64,000 bases of DNA from assembly GCF_020510585.1 (NCBI RefSeq), contig NZ_CP075190.1, forward strand, positions 3,780,001 through 3,844,000, written 5' to 3'. Within the stretch, counting starts at the first letter, position 1. Each line of letters opens with the position of its first letter. Of the stretch, positions 45,623 to 55,973 are shown in pieces. Origin of the DNA: Ferribacterium limneticum (GTDB lineage Bacteria; Pseudomonadota; Gammaproteobacteria; Burkholderiales; Rhodocyclaceae). The notes under the pieces are model-generated. The model did not search any database. It was given only the letters and a program-made list of their open reading frames with translations, and was not told where the DNA came from. A program made the translations under genes and the position numbers.

Positions 45623-46938
45623 TTTTCTTCGAGTCGGTTTTCGACGTAGGCGCGGTCGCGTAGCTGGCGCAGCCAGTCCTGATAAGCTTCATCGAGCTTG
45701 CGCTCGCGCAGGGCCTGACGGGCAACGCCGCGCTGGCGTTCAGCCGAGACATCGCGCTCACGGCGTTCCTGGACCTGGATCAGGTGCATGCCGAACGGCG
45801 ACTGGACGACCGGGCTGAGTTCGTTGATTTTCAGGGAATCCATCGCCCGCTCGAATTCCGGCACCGTATCGCCCGGATTGAGCCAGCCGAGATCGCCCCC
45901 CTTGGCGGCCGAACCGTCCTGCGAGTTGAGTCGGGCCTGCTCGGCAAAATCGACGCCATTGACGATGCGTTCACGAATGGTTTCCAGCTTGCGCCGCGCT
46001 TCAGCTTCGGAGACCACTTCGTTGATGCGGATCAGGATGTGGCGGGCATGGGTCTGTTGCACCGAGGCTGGGGCACTGCCGCCGCGTTTGTTGAGCAGCT
46101 TGACGATGTGGAAGCCAGCCGACGAACGCAACAACTCGCTGACCTGACCGGACTGTAGCCGGCCGGCCGCTTCGGCGTACAAGGCCGGCAGGCGATCGAG
46201 CGCCCGCCAGCCGAGGTCGCCGCCTTGCAAGGCATCCGGCGCATCGGAAAAAGCAGCGGTCAACTGGGCGAAGTTTTCGCCGGCCTGCGCCCGCTTGAGG
46301 GCCTGCTCGCCGCGCAGACGCAGTTTTTGCAGTTGTTCGGGACTGGCCGATTCCGGTGCGCGCAACAGGATGTGGGCCAGTTGATACTCCTCGCCGCTGC
46401 TGCCAGCGGCTGTCTGGTTGGCCAGATAGTTGTCGATTTCGCCGTCGGAAATAACCAGTTTGCTTTCCACTTCGCGTTCGCGCAGGCGAACAGTCACTAT
46501 CTCGTTGCGGATTTCCTCGCGGAACTGTGCGTACTGCACACCGTCCTTTTCCAGCGCAGCGCGGAACTGCGGCAACGTCATCTTGTTGCCGGCAGCAATG
46601 CGGCCAATCGCCTGCTCGAGCTGATTGTCGTCAACCTTCATGCCTGAATCGCGGGCATATTGCAGCTGGACGCGCTCCATGATCAGGCGCTCGAGCATCT
46701 GCCGTTCCAGCACATCCTGCGGCGGCAGCGGCGTTCCCTGCTTCTGCAACTGCTTGAGCGCGGCGGCGAGACGGGTCCGCAACTCGACATAGGTGACAAC
46801 CTCGTCGCCGACAACGGCGACGATGCGGTCGGCTTCGATGGGCTCCTCCGGCGCGGCGGACACGGGATGCGCCAGCAGGCCGCCGAGGCAGCAGATGAGG
46901 ACAAGCAGGGTGCGAATAAGTGTGGTCATGGTCTTCAT
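45619..46938 (-). CDS. surA: Periplasmic chaperone / peptidyl-prolyl isomerase
   Basis: 439 residues. SurA escorts outer-membrane proteins to the BAM complex. Signal peptide at about 1-28; SurA N-domain (about 33-150) with [16 protein letters not shown]; first parvulin domain about 185-290 ([21 protein letters not shown]); second about 300-400 ([21 protein letters not shown]). The start ATG overlaps the lptD stop; a second ATG three codons later is possible. It is co-transcribed with its best-known client, LptD. Confidence 0.96.
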   Translation of the reverse strand: MKTMTTLIRTLLVLICCLGGLLAHPVSAAPEEPIEADRIVAVVGDEVVTYVELRTRLAAALKQLQKQGTPLPPQDVLERQMLERLIMERVQLQYARDSGMKVDDNQLEQAIGRIAAGNKMTLPQFRAALEKDGVQYAQFREEIRNEIVTVRLREREVESKLVISDGEIDNYLANQTAAGSSGEEYQLAHILLRAPESASPEQLQKLRLRGEQALKRAQAGENFAQLTAAFSDAPDALQGGDLGWRALDRLPALYAEAAGRLQSGQVSELLRSSAGFHIVKLLNKRGGSAPASVQQTHARHILIRINEVVSEAEARRKLETIRERIVNGVDFAEQARLNSQDGSAAKGGDLGWLNPGDTVPEFERAMDSLKINELSPVVQSPFGMHLIQVQERRERDVSAERQRGVARQALRERKLDEAYQDWLRQLRDRAYVENRLEEK

Positions 46939-49484
46939 GGGGAGGTGAGCAGGCTGCTGCTATTGGGCAACTCGTTGATCTTGCCGTAGCCCGGAATGCT
47001 GCGCCGGAGCAGGCCTATCGGATTGGTGCCGATACTACCGAAATCGTTGAGTTCTAGCTGGAAAAACAGCGTGTCGTTAGGCGCGCCGGAAATCGCCGCC
47101 AGGCGCTGGCCGACGACGCGAACGGCCCAGCAGCCGGCGTTGTACTCTACGCCGGCAATCGACTCAAGGGTCTTCTTGTCACGCAAGGAGTAGTTATAGC
47201 GGCCGACGGCGTACCACTTCGCGGAGATCGGCCACTGGCCGGCGACGTCGATCTGGTCGACGGTCGAATCATTGGTCAGCTGATTGCGCGTATAGCGATA
47301 ACTGGCCGACAGCACCTTGCCGAGTTCCGGCTGGAAACGAACGCCGGCCGAGAAACGTTCGCTGACGTTGTCGCGGTAGTTGTACTCCCAGGCCACATCG
47401 GTATAGGTTTTCGGCGCAACCAGACCGTTGACCGCAGCGACCAGATTGGAGAAGTCGGAAGAGCGAACGGTTTCGCCGGTGATGGCGACGCGCTGCGGCT
47501 TGAAATAGTGACGCTGGCCAAGCATGGCCTTGAAACGCTCGACGCCGGTTTCGCCGTCGAGCAGGCGCGTCGTGACGGCGGCGGTCAGCTGGTTGGCGTC
47601 GTTGATCCGGTCGTAGCCGCTGTAACGGTTCTCGGAAAAAATCTGGGCGAAGTTGAAGTCGGACAGCGCCGTATCGAAGAGCGGAATCTGGCTCTGGTCG
47701 TTGTACGGAATATTGACGTAGTAGAGGCGCGGCTCGAGCGTCTGGATGTAGCCGTTGCCAAACCAGTCACCCTCGCGCTCGAATATCACCGTCGAATCGA
47801 GCGTGAAGGTTGGCAGAACGCGGTTGAAGCTGCTCTCCTGACCGACGACCTGATTGCTCAGCCCGTAGTGGCTCATGTGCAGGCCGACCTTGGGCGTGAT
47901 CTGGAAGGCCGGATGCACGAAGGGCATTGAGACCTGCGGATAGAAGACGAGGCGGTCGCCCTGGATCTTGGTGCTATCGACATGGGTAAAGCGCGAGAAC
48001 TGGCCGATCATGCTGAGGTCGGTGTGCAGCACATTCGGCCGGTAGCCGGTGATGTTGAGCTGCGGCTCGAGAAAGTACGGGCGGGTGATGGGCACCGTCG
48101 GGTCAAGCTGCAGGGTCTGGTAACGCAGGACCTGCATGCTGCTCTGCAGCCAGGGCGACGGCGCATAGCTCAGCGAGACCTGCTTGGGCAACTGGGTCAA
48201 GGAGGTCTGCAACAGGCGCGATGACATGTCCTGCCAGTAGAAGTCGTCGGAAACGCCGTTCCAGTTGATGGCCGCCGTCACCCCGCGGCCAAGATTGTGC
48301 ACGTGCTCGATCCGGTAGCCGTAGCGCTGGCGATTCTGCGATTCGTCGTTCGGCAGATATTCGGCCCGGGTCGTGCCCTGGAAATTGTGGTCGAGGTAGC
48401 GTGCCTCGATCCCCAGTTGCGTGCCGCGCTTGCTCATGTAGCGAGGGAACAGCGTCAGATCGTAGTTCGGCGCGATGTTCCAGTAATACGGCAGGGTGAA
48501 ATCGAGGCCACTGCGCGTCGAAGTCGAAAAATGCGGGTGCAGCAGGCCGGAGCGGCGCTGGCCGTTCAACGAAAACGAGGCGATCGGTGAATAGAAGAGC
48601 GGCACACCGCCAAACCACAGCGAGGCATGCTTGGCCGTGCCTTCATTGTTGTCGTAGTCGAGATGCGTTTCGGCAGTTTGCAGATACCAGTCATCCTGCC
48701 CCGGCTTGCACGTCGAAAAGGTATTCGAGAAGAAGGTGAACTGGTTCTCACCCTCGAAATCGACGCGTTCCGCCCGGCCGTTCGCTTCCGTCGGACGCTG
48801 CGGCGGCGACTGCGTCGGCAGGCCGTAGCTGTTCGCCACGTTGAGCATCATCGGCGCGCCAGAGGTATTGGCATTGCTGCCGGCGACCGTGATGACAGTC
48901 GGCGTCGAGCTGTAGAAACGGCTCGGGGTTTCCTTGAGAATGCGGTAGCGCACATCCTCGGCCGAGCCGATCTGCTCATCGAGTTTCATCTTCAGATGCG
49001 GCGTATCGATCTCGGCACCGTCCTGCAGGACCCGCACCGAGCCAAAGGCTTCGATCTCATCGTCAAGCATGCGATAAGTCAGACGGTCGGCGAGAATCAG
49101 CGACCCCGTCTTGCGCAGTTCGACATTGCCCTCGGCCACCGTCAGCTCTTCAGCCTGGCCTTCGATCTGTTCGGCGCTGACGAAGAGCGGGAAATCGTCA
49201 TCTTTCTTCAGCACGGCCGGAAATTCGATACCGACCACGACCGGCGTCGACGCCTGTCGCTTCTTGCCCTGCACATTGAAGCGGCGTTCCTGGCGGAGGC
49301 GCAGCGGCACATCGGCAGCCGCCAGCAGCATGACTTCGGGCGACTCCTCCGGCGCCTCGGCCATCGAGCCGACGCCCGAAAGCTGCAGGCGCAGCGCGTC
49401 GTCGGCGGCATGGCTGGCCTGCGCCCCGACAAACAGGCAGCAGACAAAAACAGCAAGCGGACGGCGGGCAAAACCGGGCATCAA
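46935..49484 (-). CDS. lptD: LPS-assembly protein LptD
   Basis: 849 residues. Outer-membrane protein that, with LptE, inserts lipopolysaccharide into the outer leaflet. A signal peptide (about 1-26) is followed by the OstA-like N-terminal domain (about 110-230: [20 protein letters not shown]) and a large beta-barrel with alternating hydrophobic strands to the C-terminus. Cysteines in FSTCKPG and NAGCWAV could give a disulphide between the two domains, as known for E. coli LptD, although only one C-terminal Cys is seen here. First gene of the lptD-surA-pdxA-rsmA operon; divergent from amgK. Confidence 0.96.
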   Translation of the reverse strand: MMPGFARRPLAVFVCCLFVGAQASHAADDALRLQLSGVGSMAEAPEESPEVMLLAAADVPLRLRQERRFNVQGKKRQASTPVVVGIEFPAVLKKDDDFPLFVSAEQIEGQAEELTVAEGNVELRKTGSLILADRLTYRMLDDEIEAFGSVRVLQDGAEIDTPHLKMKLDEQIGSAEDVRYRILKETPSRFYSSTPTVITVAGSNANTSGAPMMLNVANSYGLPTQSPPQRPTEANGRAERVDFEGENQFTFFSNTFSTCKPGQDDWYLQTAETHLDYDNNEGTAKHASLWFGGVPLFYSPIASFSLNGQRRSGLLHPHFSTSTRSGLDFTLPYYWNIAPNYDLTLFPRYMSKRGTQLGIEARYLDHNFQGTTRAEYLPNDESQNRQRYGYRIEHVHNLGRGVTAAINWNGVSDDFYWQDMSSRLLQTSLTQLPKQVSLSYAPSPWLQSSMQVLRYQTLQLDPTVPITRPYFLEPQLNITGYRPNVLHTDLSMIGQFSRFTHVDSTKIQGDRLVFYPQVSMPFVHPAFQITPKVGLHMSHYGLSNQVVGQESSFNRVLPTFTLDSTVIFEREGDWFGNGYIQTLEPRLYYVNIPYNDQSQIPLFDTALSDFNFAQIFSENRYSGYDRINDANQLTAAVTTRLLDGETGVERFKAMLGQRHYFKPQRVAITGETVRSSDFSNLVAAVNGLVAPKTYTDVAWEYNYRDNVSERFSAGVRFQPELGKVLSASYRYTRNQLTNDSTVDQIDVAGQWPISAKWYAVGRYNYSLRDKKTLESIAGVEYNAGCWAVRVVGQRLAAISGAPNDTLFFQLELNDFGSIGTNPIGLLRRSIPGYGKINELPNSSSLLTSP

Positions 49485-49572
49485 GGCAATCTATGGAAGT
49501 CCGGGACCGGAACGGCCGATGCCCGAGTGTTAAAATCGCGCCATTTTACAACGAAGCGAACCCTAGCCGCTT

Positions 49573-50595
49573 ATGGAACCCATGCCGCGCGATCAACTTG
49601 TTAAAGACTGGGTTGCCAGTCGCTTTCCCGAGCAGTCCGTCCACATCACGCCGGCCTCGGCCGATGCCAGCTTTCGCCGCTATTTCCGGCTGACCTGGCC
49701 GGACGGCCAGACGCGCATTCTGATGGACGCGCCACCGGAAAAAGAAGACTGCAAACCCTTCATCCACGTCGCCGGCCTGCTTGCCAAGGCTGATCTCGCC
49801 GCGCCGCGCATCCTCGACAAGGATCTCGACAACGGTTTCTTGGTCCTTACCGACCTTGGCCGCATTGGCTACCTCGAAGCCCTGAACGCCGACCTCAGCC
49901 TGGCCGATATGCTGATGCGCCCGGTCCTCGACGTGCTGGTCAAATGGCAATGTTCCTCGACCGCCGCCACCCTGCCGCCCTACGATGCCACCCTGTTGCG
50001 CCGCGAGCTCGATCTTTTCCCGGAATGGTTCATCGGCCGCCACCTCGGCGTCGAACTGGACGACAGCGAAAAGTCCATGCTCGACCGGACCTTCAAGTTC
50101 CTGATCAACAGCGCGCTGAACCAGCCCAAGGTTTTCGTGCACCGCGACTTCATGCCGCGCAACCTCATGGTCGTCGAAAGCGCCGAGCGCCTGACGCCGG
50201 GGATCATCGACTTCCAGGACGCGGTTTACGGCCCGATTACCTACGACGTCGTCTCGCTCTTCCGCGACGCCTTCATTTCCTGGGAAGAAGAGCAGGAAAT
50301 CGACTGGGTCGTCCGCTACTGGGAAAAAGCCCGCGCCGCCGGCCTGCCGGTACGCGAGGATTTCGGCGCCTTCTGGCGCGACTACGAACTGATGGGCCTT
50401 CAGCGCCACCTCAAGGTGCTCGGCATATTCTGCCGCCTCAAATACCGCGACGGCAAGGAAAAATACAGCGAAGACCTGCCCCGCTTCATGAACTACGCCC
50501 GCAAAACGGCCCACCGCTACGTCCAGCTCAAGCCGCTGCTCAACCTGCTCGACAAGCTGGAAGGCAACACCGAGCAGATCGGCTACCGGCGCTGA
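49573..50595 (+). CDS. amgK: Anomeric sugar kinase (AmgK-like) of cell-wall recycling
   Basis: 340 residues. Aminoglycoside-phosphotransferase fold: catalytic segment VFVHRDFMPRNLMV (HxDxxxxN) and metal site IIDFQDAVYGPITYD. AmgK phosphorylates N-acetylmuramic acid and N-acetylglucosamine at the anomeric position. The next gene, murU, makes the UDP sugar, and the pair forms the known MurNAc recycling route that bypasses fosfomycin-sensitive MurA. murU starts directly after the stop. The ATG three codons later is an alternative start. Divergent from lptD, with only 88 bp between. Confidence 0.92.
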   Translation: MEPMPRDQLVKDWVASRFPEQSVHITPASADASFRRYFRLTWPDGQTRILMDAPPEKEDCKPFIHVAGLLAKADLAAPRILDKDLDNGFLVLTDLGRIGYLEALNADLSLADMLMRPVLDVLVKWQCSSTAATLPPYDATLLRRELDLFPEWFIGRHLGVELDDSEKSMLDRTFKFLINSALNQPKVFVHRDFMPRNLMVVESAERLTPGIIDFQDAVYGPITYDVVSLFRDAFISWEEEQEIDWVVRYWEKARAAGLPVREDFGAFWRDYELMGLQRHLKVLGIFCRLKYRDGKEKYSEDLPRFMNYARKTAHRYVQLKPLLNLLDKLEGNTEQIGYRR

Positions 50596-51279
50596 ATGAA
50601 AGCCTTCATCCTCGCCGCCGGCCGCGGCGAACGCATGCGGCCGCTCACCGACCACACGCCCAAGCCACTCCTCGTGGCCGGCGGCAAGCCGCTCATCGTC
50701 TGGCATCTCGAGCGACTGGCGGCGGCGGGGTTCAGGGAAATCGTCATCAACCACGCCCACCTCGGTTCGCTCATTGAGCAGACGCTGGGCGATGGTGCGC
50801 AGTGGGGCCTGCATATTCAATATTCGCCCGAGCCGCCGGGCGCGCTGGAAACCGCCGGCGGCATCGCCACCGCCTTGCCGCTGCTCGGCAACGAGCCGTT
50901 TTTGGTGGTCAATGGCGATGTTTATTGCGATTTCGATTTTGGCCGTTTTTCCCGGTTGACCGTGGAAGGCTGGCAACCGGCCGCCCATCTGGTCATGGTC
51001 GCCAATCCGGCGCATCACACCGGCGGCGACTTCAGTCTGAACGGCGAACGCGTCGTTTACGCCAATGGTGAGCAAACCTTCACCTACGCCGGCATCGGCG
51101 TTTTTTCGCCAGCCTTCTTCGCCGACGTGCAACCCCGCACGATCATGAAACTCCGCCCGCTGCTCGACGCAGCCATTGCCGCCGGCACGCTGACCGGGGA
51201 ACGCTTTACCGGCCGCTGGGTCGATGTAGGAACACCGCAACGCCTTGCTGAACTGGATCAGGAACTCAAAAACGCATGA
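50596..51279 (+). CDS. murU: N-acetylmuramate-1-phosphate uridylyltransferase
   Basis: 227 residues. Nucleotidyltransferase fold: AAGRGERMRPLT at the N-terminus and TPKPLL next, the metal site NGDVYCDFDF, and the C-terminal RWVDVGTPQRL. It makes UDP-MurNAc from MurNAc-1-phosphate and UTP. It directly follows amgK and overlaps pepP by 4 bp. Residues about 112-125 (FDFGRFSRLTVEG) are encoded by a nearly perfect copy of the interspersed repeat, in frame. The metal site just before it is intact, so the enzyme is probably active. Confidence 0.94.
   Translation: MKAFILAAGRGERMRPLTDHTPKPLLVAGGKPLIVWHLERLAAAGFREIVINHAHLGSLIEQTLGDGAQWGLHIQYSPEPPGALETAGGIATALPLLGNEPFLVVNGDVYCDFDFGRFSRLTVEGWQPAAHLVMVANPAHHTGGDFSLNGERVVYANGEQTFTYAGIGVFSPAFFADVQPRTIMKLRPLLDAAIAAGTLTGERFTGRWVDVGTPQRLAELDQELKNA
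50929..50968 (+). repeat. Interspersed repeat, near-perfect copy inside murU
   Basis: GATTTCGATTTTGGCCG, T-run, then CCCGGTTGACCGTGGAA. It is as well conserved as the intergenic copies yet lies fully in the coding sequence. Confidence 0.88.
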
Positions 51280-52574
51280 GCCACGCCCACTTTCTCGCCC
51301 GCCGCAAGCGCCTGCTCAAAACCATCGGCGACGGTGTCGCCATCGTGCCGACGGCGCCGGAAGTCATCCGCAACCGCGACGCCCACCATCTTTACCGTTT
51401 CGACAGCTACTTCTGGTACCTGACCGGCTTCCCGGAACCGGAAGCGGTGGTTGTACTGATCGGCGGCAAGAGGCCGAAATCCATCCTCTTCTGCCGCGAA
51501 AAGCATGAAGAGCGCGAAATCTGGGACGGCTACCGCTACGGCCCCAAGGCCGCCAAGGTTGCCTTCGGTTTCGATGCGGCCTATCCCATCGAGCAGCTCG
51601 ACAAGAAACTGGCCGAATTCCTTGTCGACCGCGACACGCTGTGGCACGCCATTGGCCACGACGCCGAGTGGGACGCCCGCATCGCCAAGGCGCTCAACGA
51701 AGTCCGTGCCCAGACCCGGGCCGGCAAACGGGCGCCGCGCGCCATTCACGACCTGCGGGTCGAACTCGACAACATGCGCCTGGTCAAGGACAGCGCCGAA
51801 GCCGGCATCCAGCAGCGCTCGGCGGACATTGCCTCTTCCGGCCACGCCCGCGCCATGCACTCCTGCCACCCCGGCATGGCCGAGTACGAACTCGAAGCCG
51901 AGCTGACCTACGAATTCCGCAAGCGCGGCGCCGATGCCCACGCCTACACGCCCATCGTCGCCGGCGGCGCCAACGCCTGCGTGCTGCACTACGTCAGCAA
52001 CGACAAGGTGCTCAACGACAACACGCTGGTCCTCATCGACGCCGGCTGCGAAGTCGACGGCTACGCCGCCGACATCACCCGAACCTTCCCGGTCAATGGC
52101 CGTTTCAATGCGGCACAGAAGGATGTTTACGAAATCGTCCTCGCCGCCCAGGCCGCCGCCATCGCAGCTACCGCCCCCCGCCGCCATTTCATGGAAGGCC
52201 ACGACGCCGCCGTGCGCGTCCTGACCCAAGGGATGATCGACCTCAAGCTGCTGACCGGCGACCTCGACAACCTGATCGAAAAAGGCGACTACAAGCGTTT
52301 CTACATGCACCGAACCGGCCACTGGCTCGGCCTCGACGTACATGACGCCGGCGAATACAAGGTTGGTGATGAATGGGCCAGACTCGTACCCGGCATGACG
52401 CTGACCGTCGAACCCGGCCTCTACATCCGTCCCGGCGCCGACATCCCGCCGGCGCTGGCCGGCATCGGCATCCGCATCGAAGATGACGTGCGGGTTACCG
52501 AAGCCGGTTGCGACGTCTTCACGACGGCGCCGAAAACGGTCGCCGAGATCGAGGAAGTCATGCGCCATGACTGA
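51276..52574 (+). CDS. pepP: Xaa-Pro aminopeptidase
   Basis: 432 residues. Two-metal peptidase (M24B) removing N-terminal residues before proline. N-terminal creatinase-like domain (about 1-165: RRKRLLKTIGDGVAIVPTA, YWYLTGFPEPEAV-like segment), catalytic pita-bread domain with VLIDAGCEVDGYAADITRTF, HRTGHWLGLDVHDAG, and LTVEPGLYI carrying the metal ligands. It overlaps murU by 4 bp and the ubiH-like gene by 8 bp. A pepP-ubiH pairing is common in gamma- and betaproteobacteria. Confidence 0.96.
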   Translation: MSHAHFLARRKRLLKTIGDGVAIVPTAPEVIRNRDAHHLYRFDSYFWYLTGFPEPEAVVVLIGGKRPKSILFCREKHEEREIWDGYRYGPKAAKVAFGFDAAYPIEQLDKKLAEFLVDRDTLWHAIGHDAEWDARIAKALNEVRAQTRAGKRAPRAIHDLRVELDNMRLVKDSAEAGIQQRSADIASSGHARAMHSCHPGMAEYELEAELTYEFRKRGADAHAYTPIVAGGANACVLHYVSNDKVLNDNTLVLIDAGCEVDGYAADITRTFPVNGRFNAAQKDVYEIVLAAQAAAIAATAPRRHFMEGHDAAVRVLTQGMIDLKLLTGDLDNLIEKGDYKRFYMHRTGHWLGLDVHDAGEYKVGDEWARLVPGMTLTVEPGLYIRPGADIPPALAGIGIRIEDDVRVTEAGCDVFTTAPKTVAEIEEVMRHD

Positions 52575-53712
52575 GCCTGTCGTCGAAAACGTTGACATCC
52601 TGATCATCGGCGCCGGCCCGGTCGGCATGACATTGCACCTCGCGCTCGCCGCCGGCGGCCAGAAATCACTGCTGATTGACCGTCGACCGCTGCAAGACCA
52701 GCAAAGCGACCCGCGCGCCCTGGCCCTGTCGCACGGCGCCCGCCAGTTGCTCGAACAGATCAACAGTTGGCCGACGCGCGCCGCGACGCCGATCGAAACC
52801 ATCCACGTCTCGCAAAAAGACGGTTTCGGCCGAACGCTGATCGACCGCGCCGACTACGACCTGCCCGCGCTCGGCTACGTCGTCCGCTATCGCGATCTGA
52901 CCGGTGCACTGGCCGCCAATCTCACCGCCGACGCCGTGCTGTCAGAAGCCGAAATCCTCGACATCACACCAGGCGAGGAACACGTCACCGTCGCGCTGCG
53001 CCACGCCGGCCAGTTGCGCACGATCCAGACCAAGCTGCTGGTCCACGCCGAAGGCACACCAAGCGACGACCCGGCCGTCAAGGTGAGCGACTACGCCCAG
53101 CACGCCGTGATCTGCGAAGTCACCCCAACGCCCGGCCACGGCAAGCGCGCCTGGGAACGCTTCACCCCCGACGGCCCGCTCGCCCTGCTGCCGCTTGGCG
53201 ACGAATACTCCATCGTCTTCACCCTGCCACCAGCCAAGGCCGATGCGGTAATGGCCATGGACGACGCTGCCTTCACGGCCGCCCTGCAACAACAGTTCGG
53301 CCAGCGCATGCGCTTCGCCAAACCCGGCCCGCGCAGCCGCTTCCCACTCGCCCTGCGCCTGCGCGACACCCTGGTCAAGGACAACGAAGTGTGGATCGGC
53401 AACACGGCGCAGACCCTGCACCCGGTCTCCGGCCAGGGCTTCAACCTCGGCATCCGCGACGCCTGGCAGCTATCTGAAATTTTGCTCAAAAACGGCGTTG
53501 ACCGTAGCAATCTGGCCACCTACGCCACCAGCCGCCGCCTCGACCGCCGCGGTAGCGCCTTCTTCACCGACCAGATCGTCCGCACCTTCTCCAACGACTT
53601 CGGCCCGCTCAAACTGGCCCGCGGCCTCGGCCTGCTCGCCCTCGACATCTGCCCGCCGGCCCGCCACTTCGTCGCCAAGCGCATGATCTGGGGCGCCCGC
53701 GCCTGGCCTTGA
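52567..53712 (+). CDS. FAD-dependent ubiquinone hydroxylase, UbiH/VisC family
   Basis: 381 residues from the ATG at 52567 within the end of pepP; the frame runs upstream to 52483. FAD site VDILIIGAGPVGM at the N-terminus, the second motif around YRDLTGAL, and the C-terminal LHPVSGQGFNLGIRD with the GD/FAD ribose region. These enzymes hydroxylate the aromatic ring of ubiquinone precursors. It could be UbiH, UbiF or UbiI; sequence alone does not decide. SEILLKNGVDRSN near residue 307 is encoded by a copy of the interspersed repeat. The pepP overlap supports UbiH. Confidence 0.88.
   Translation: MTEPVVENVDILIIGAGPVGMTLHLALAAGGQKSLLIDRRPLQDQQSDPRALALSHGARQLLEQINSWPTRAATPIETIHVSQKDGFGRTLIDRADYDLPALGYVVRYRDLTGALAANLTADAVLSEAEILDITPGEEHVTVALRHAGQLRTIQTKLLVHAEGTPSDDPAVKVSDYAQHAVICEVTPTPGHGKRAWERFTPDGPLALLPLGDEYSIVFTLPPAKADAVMAMDDAAFTAALQQQFGQRMRFAKPGPRSRFPLALRLRDTLVKDNEVWIGNTAQTLHPVSGQGFNLGIRDAWQLSEILLKNGVDRSNLATYATSRRLDRRGSAFFTDQIVRTFSNDFGPLKLARGLGLLALDICPPARHFVAKRMIWGARAWP
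53475..53512 (+). repeat. Interspersed repeat copy inside the ubiH-like gene
   Basis: CTGAAATTTTGCTC, A-rich centre, then GGCGTTGACCGTAGCAAT. The right box is intact; the T-run is replaced by AAAAAC. Confidence 0.65.
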
Positions 53713-53779
53713 TCCAGCCTAAAGGCGGATATGCCGGGCATCGGTTACAGTGCCGCTCCGCCCATCCGCCCACCGCCGC

Positions 53780-54652
53780 ATGAAAAAAAGCACCGCCTGG
53801 TTCCTCGCCTGCCGCCCGAAGACGCTGTCCGTCTCACTCTCGCCGGTGCTCGTCGGGACGGCCATCGCCTGGCACGACAGCGCCACGCTGCTCTGGCTAC
53901 CGCTGCTCGCCGCTGCGTTCGGCGCCGCCTTCATCCAGATCGGCACCAATCTGTTCAATGACGTCGGTGATTTCCTGCGCGGTACCGATACGCCGGACCG
54001 CCTCGGCCCCAAACGCGCCACCGCTGAAGGCTGGCTGACGCCGGGCAAGGTCAAGGCCGGCGCCTGGCTCAGCTTCGCCCTGGCCTTCCTGTGCGGCATC
54101 TATCTGGTCGCCCACGGCGGCTGGCCCATCGTCGCCATCGGCCTCGCCTCGCTGGCCGCCGGCTGGGCCTATACCGGCGGCCCGAAACCGATCGCCTACG
54201 GCCCGCTCGGCGAAGTGTTCGTCTTCATTTTCTTCGGCCTGGTCGCCGTCGGCGGCAGCTACTACCTGCAAACCTTGGGGCTGACGTCCACCACATTGCT
54301 CGCCGCGGCGCTGGTCGGCCTCCACGCTGCCGCCGTGATCACCGTCAACAATTACCGCGACCTCGACGGCGACGCCCAAAGCGGCAAGCACACGCTCGCC
54401 GTCCGCCTTGGCCGGCCCCTCACGCGCCGCCTCTATGCCGCCGAAATGCTCGCGCCCTATGCCTTGCTGCCGCTGCTCGCCGGCCTCGGCTGGCCGTGCG
54501 CCCTGCCGCTGCTGTCGCTGCCGCTCGCCGTCAAACTGATCCGCCGCTTCCACCACGAAGCCCCCGGCCCGGTGTTCAACAACATCCTCGCGGCTACCGC
54601 CGGGCTGCAACTTATTTTTGCTTTGCTGTTAACCCTGAGCTTCACAATTTGA
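53780..54652 (+). CDS. MenA-type prenyltransferase (UbiA superfamily)
   Basis: 290 residues from the ATG at 53780; an in-frame GTG or ATG near 53750 would add ten residues unlike the family. About eight membrane segments. First Asp-rich motif NDVGDFLRGTD at about 59-69, second region VNNYRDLDGDAQSGKHT. These are the MenA-like motifs, so it probably attaches a polyprenyl chain to 1,4-dihydroxy-2-naphthoate (or a related naphthoate) to make demethylmenaquinone in the inner membrane. No other men or mqn gene is in the window. It lies 68 bp after the ubiH-like gene. Confidence 0.85.
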   Translation: MKKSTAWFLACRPKTLSVSLSPVLVGTAIAWHDSATLLWLPLLAAAFGAAFIQIGTNLFNDVGDFLRGTDTPDRLGPKRATAEGWLTPGKVKAGAWLSFALAFLCGIYLVAHGGWPIVAIGLASLAAGWAYTGGPKPIAYGPLGEVFVFIFFGLVAVGGSYYLQTLGLTSTTLLAAALVGLHAAAVITVNNYRDLDGDAQSGKHTLAVRLGRPLTRRLYAAEMLAPYALLPLLAGLGWPCALPLLSLPLAVKLIRRFHHEAPGPVFNNILAATAGLQLIFALLLTLSFTI

Positions 54653-54721
54653 CTATTTTTTAGGCGCCGACTCAGGTAAAATCCCCGGCTTCCCGAGATT
54701 CACCAGAGCCCTCGTACGCCC

Positions 54722-55738
54722 ATGGATTTTGCCGGTTTCCAGCTTCGAAATAATTTGTTTGTTGCTCCCATGGCTGGCGTGACGGATCGTCCTTTCCGCC
54801 AGTTGTGCAAGAAAATGGGCGCCGGGCTGGCTGTCTCCGAAATGGTCACCTCGAACTCGCTGCTTTACGGCAGCGCCAAGACATTGCGCCGGGCCAATCA
54901 CGAGGGCGAAGTGGCACCGATCTCCGTGCAGATCGCCGGAGCCGATCCGAAGATGATGGCCGAAGCGGCCAAACACAACGTCGACAACGGCGCCCAGATC
55001 ATCGACATCAACATGGGTTGCCCGGCCAAGAAGGTCTGCAACGTCATGGCCGGCTCGGCCCTGATGCAGGACGAAGAGCAGGTCGGCCGCATTCTCGATG
55101 CCGTCGTTGCCGCCGTCCCGAACACCCCGGTGACCCTTAAATTCCGCACCGGCTGGAACATCGCCAACAAGAACGCGCCGACCATCGCCCGCATCGCCGA
55201 ATCAGCCGGCATCCGTGCTGTCGCCATCCATGGCCGGACGCGTTGCCAGCAATACACCGGCGAAGCCGAGTACGACACCATCGCCCTGGTCAAAACGCTG
55301 ATCCGCATTCCGGTCATCGCCAACGGTGATATCACGACGCCGGAAAAGGCCAAGCACGTCCTCGATGTCACCGGCGCCGACGGCATCATGATCGGCCGCG
55401 CCGCCCAGGGCCGCCCCTGGCTGTTCCGCGAGATCGAACACTATCTGAAAACCGGCGAGCACCTGCCGCCGGCCAGGGTCACCGAGATCCACGGCATCCT
55501 GCTTGCCCATCTCGAAGACCTCTACGCTTTCTACGGCCCGGAAACGGGGTTCAAGGTCGCCCGCAAGCACATCTCCTGGTACACCAAGGGGTTGGTCGGG
55601 TCGGCGGCCTTCCGTAAGGAAATGAACGTCCTGCCCAGCATCGAACAACAGATGCAGGCAGTGAACGAGTTTTTCATCCGCCAGGCGGAAGAAAACGATA
55701 TTTTAAAATATGACAAAGAGGAGGCGTTGGCAGCATGA
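54722..55738 (+). CDS. dusB: tRNA-dihydrouridine synthase B
   Basis: 338 residues. FMN enzyme that reduces uridines in the D-loop of tRNA. Motifs: FVAPMAGVTDRPFR, DINMGCPAKKVCN with the catalytic Cys, HGRTRCQQYTGEA, NGDITTPEKA, and MIGRAAQGRPWLF. It overlaps fis by 4 bp, the classical dusB-fis operon. A short unoccupied stretch of about 69 bp before it probably holds the growth-rate-regulated promoter, although I see no certain boxes. Confidence 0.96.
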   Translation: MDFAGFQLRNNLFVAPMAGVTDRPFRQLCKKMGAGLAVSEMVTSNSLLYGSAKTLRRANHEGEVAPISVQIAGADPKMMAEAAKHNVDNGAQIIDINMGCPAKKVCNVMAGSALMQDEEQVGRILDAVVAAVPNTPVTLKFRTGWNIANKNAPTIARIAESAGIRAVAIHGRTRCQQYTGEAEYDTIALVKTLIRIPVIANGDITTPEKAKHVLDVTGADGIMIGRAAQGRPWLFREIEHYLKTGEHLPPARVTEIHGILLAHLEDLYAFYGPETGFKVARKHISWYTKGLVGSAAFRKEMNVLPSIEQQMQAVNEFFIRQAEENDILKYDKEEALAA

Positions 55739-55968
55739 GCCAACATGATTTGGGGAAGTGCGTCATCAATGCACTTGAGCAGTATTTCCGCGACCTGGAT
55801 GGGGAAAAACCGGGCGCGATCTATGACATGGTTTTAAAGAGCGTCGAAAAACCGATGCTCGAAGTGGTGCTTGCCAAGGCCGGCACCAACCAGACGCTGG
55901 CGGCGGAGATGCTCGGCATCAACCGCAACACCCTGCGCAAGAAACTCACCGAACACCAACTACTGTAA
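55735..55968 (+). CDS. fis: DNA-binding protein Fis
   Basis: 77 residues, the short betaproteobacterial form (E. coli Fis has 98). C-terminal [20 protein letters not shown] at about 55-71. Fis bends DNA, activates rRNA and other growth genes, and organises the nucleoid. The N-terminal beta-hairpin region of the E. coli protein, needed for invertase stimulation, is largely missing. Overlap with dusB gives coupled translation. purH begins 5 bp after the stop, so the purine genes may read from the same transcript. Confidence 0.95.
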   Translation: MSQHDLGKCVINALEQYFRDLDGEKPGAIYDMVLKSVEKPMLEVVLAKAGTNQTLAAEMLGINRNTLRKKLTEHQLL

Positions 55969-55973
55969 TCACC

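Noticed and set aside
49546..51240. Long open frame (564 codons) antisense to amgK and murU
   Set aside because: No family features, and it covers two recognised genes on the other strand.
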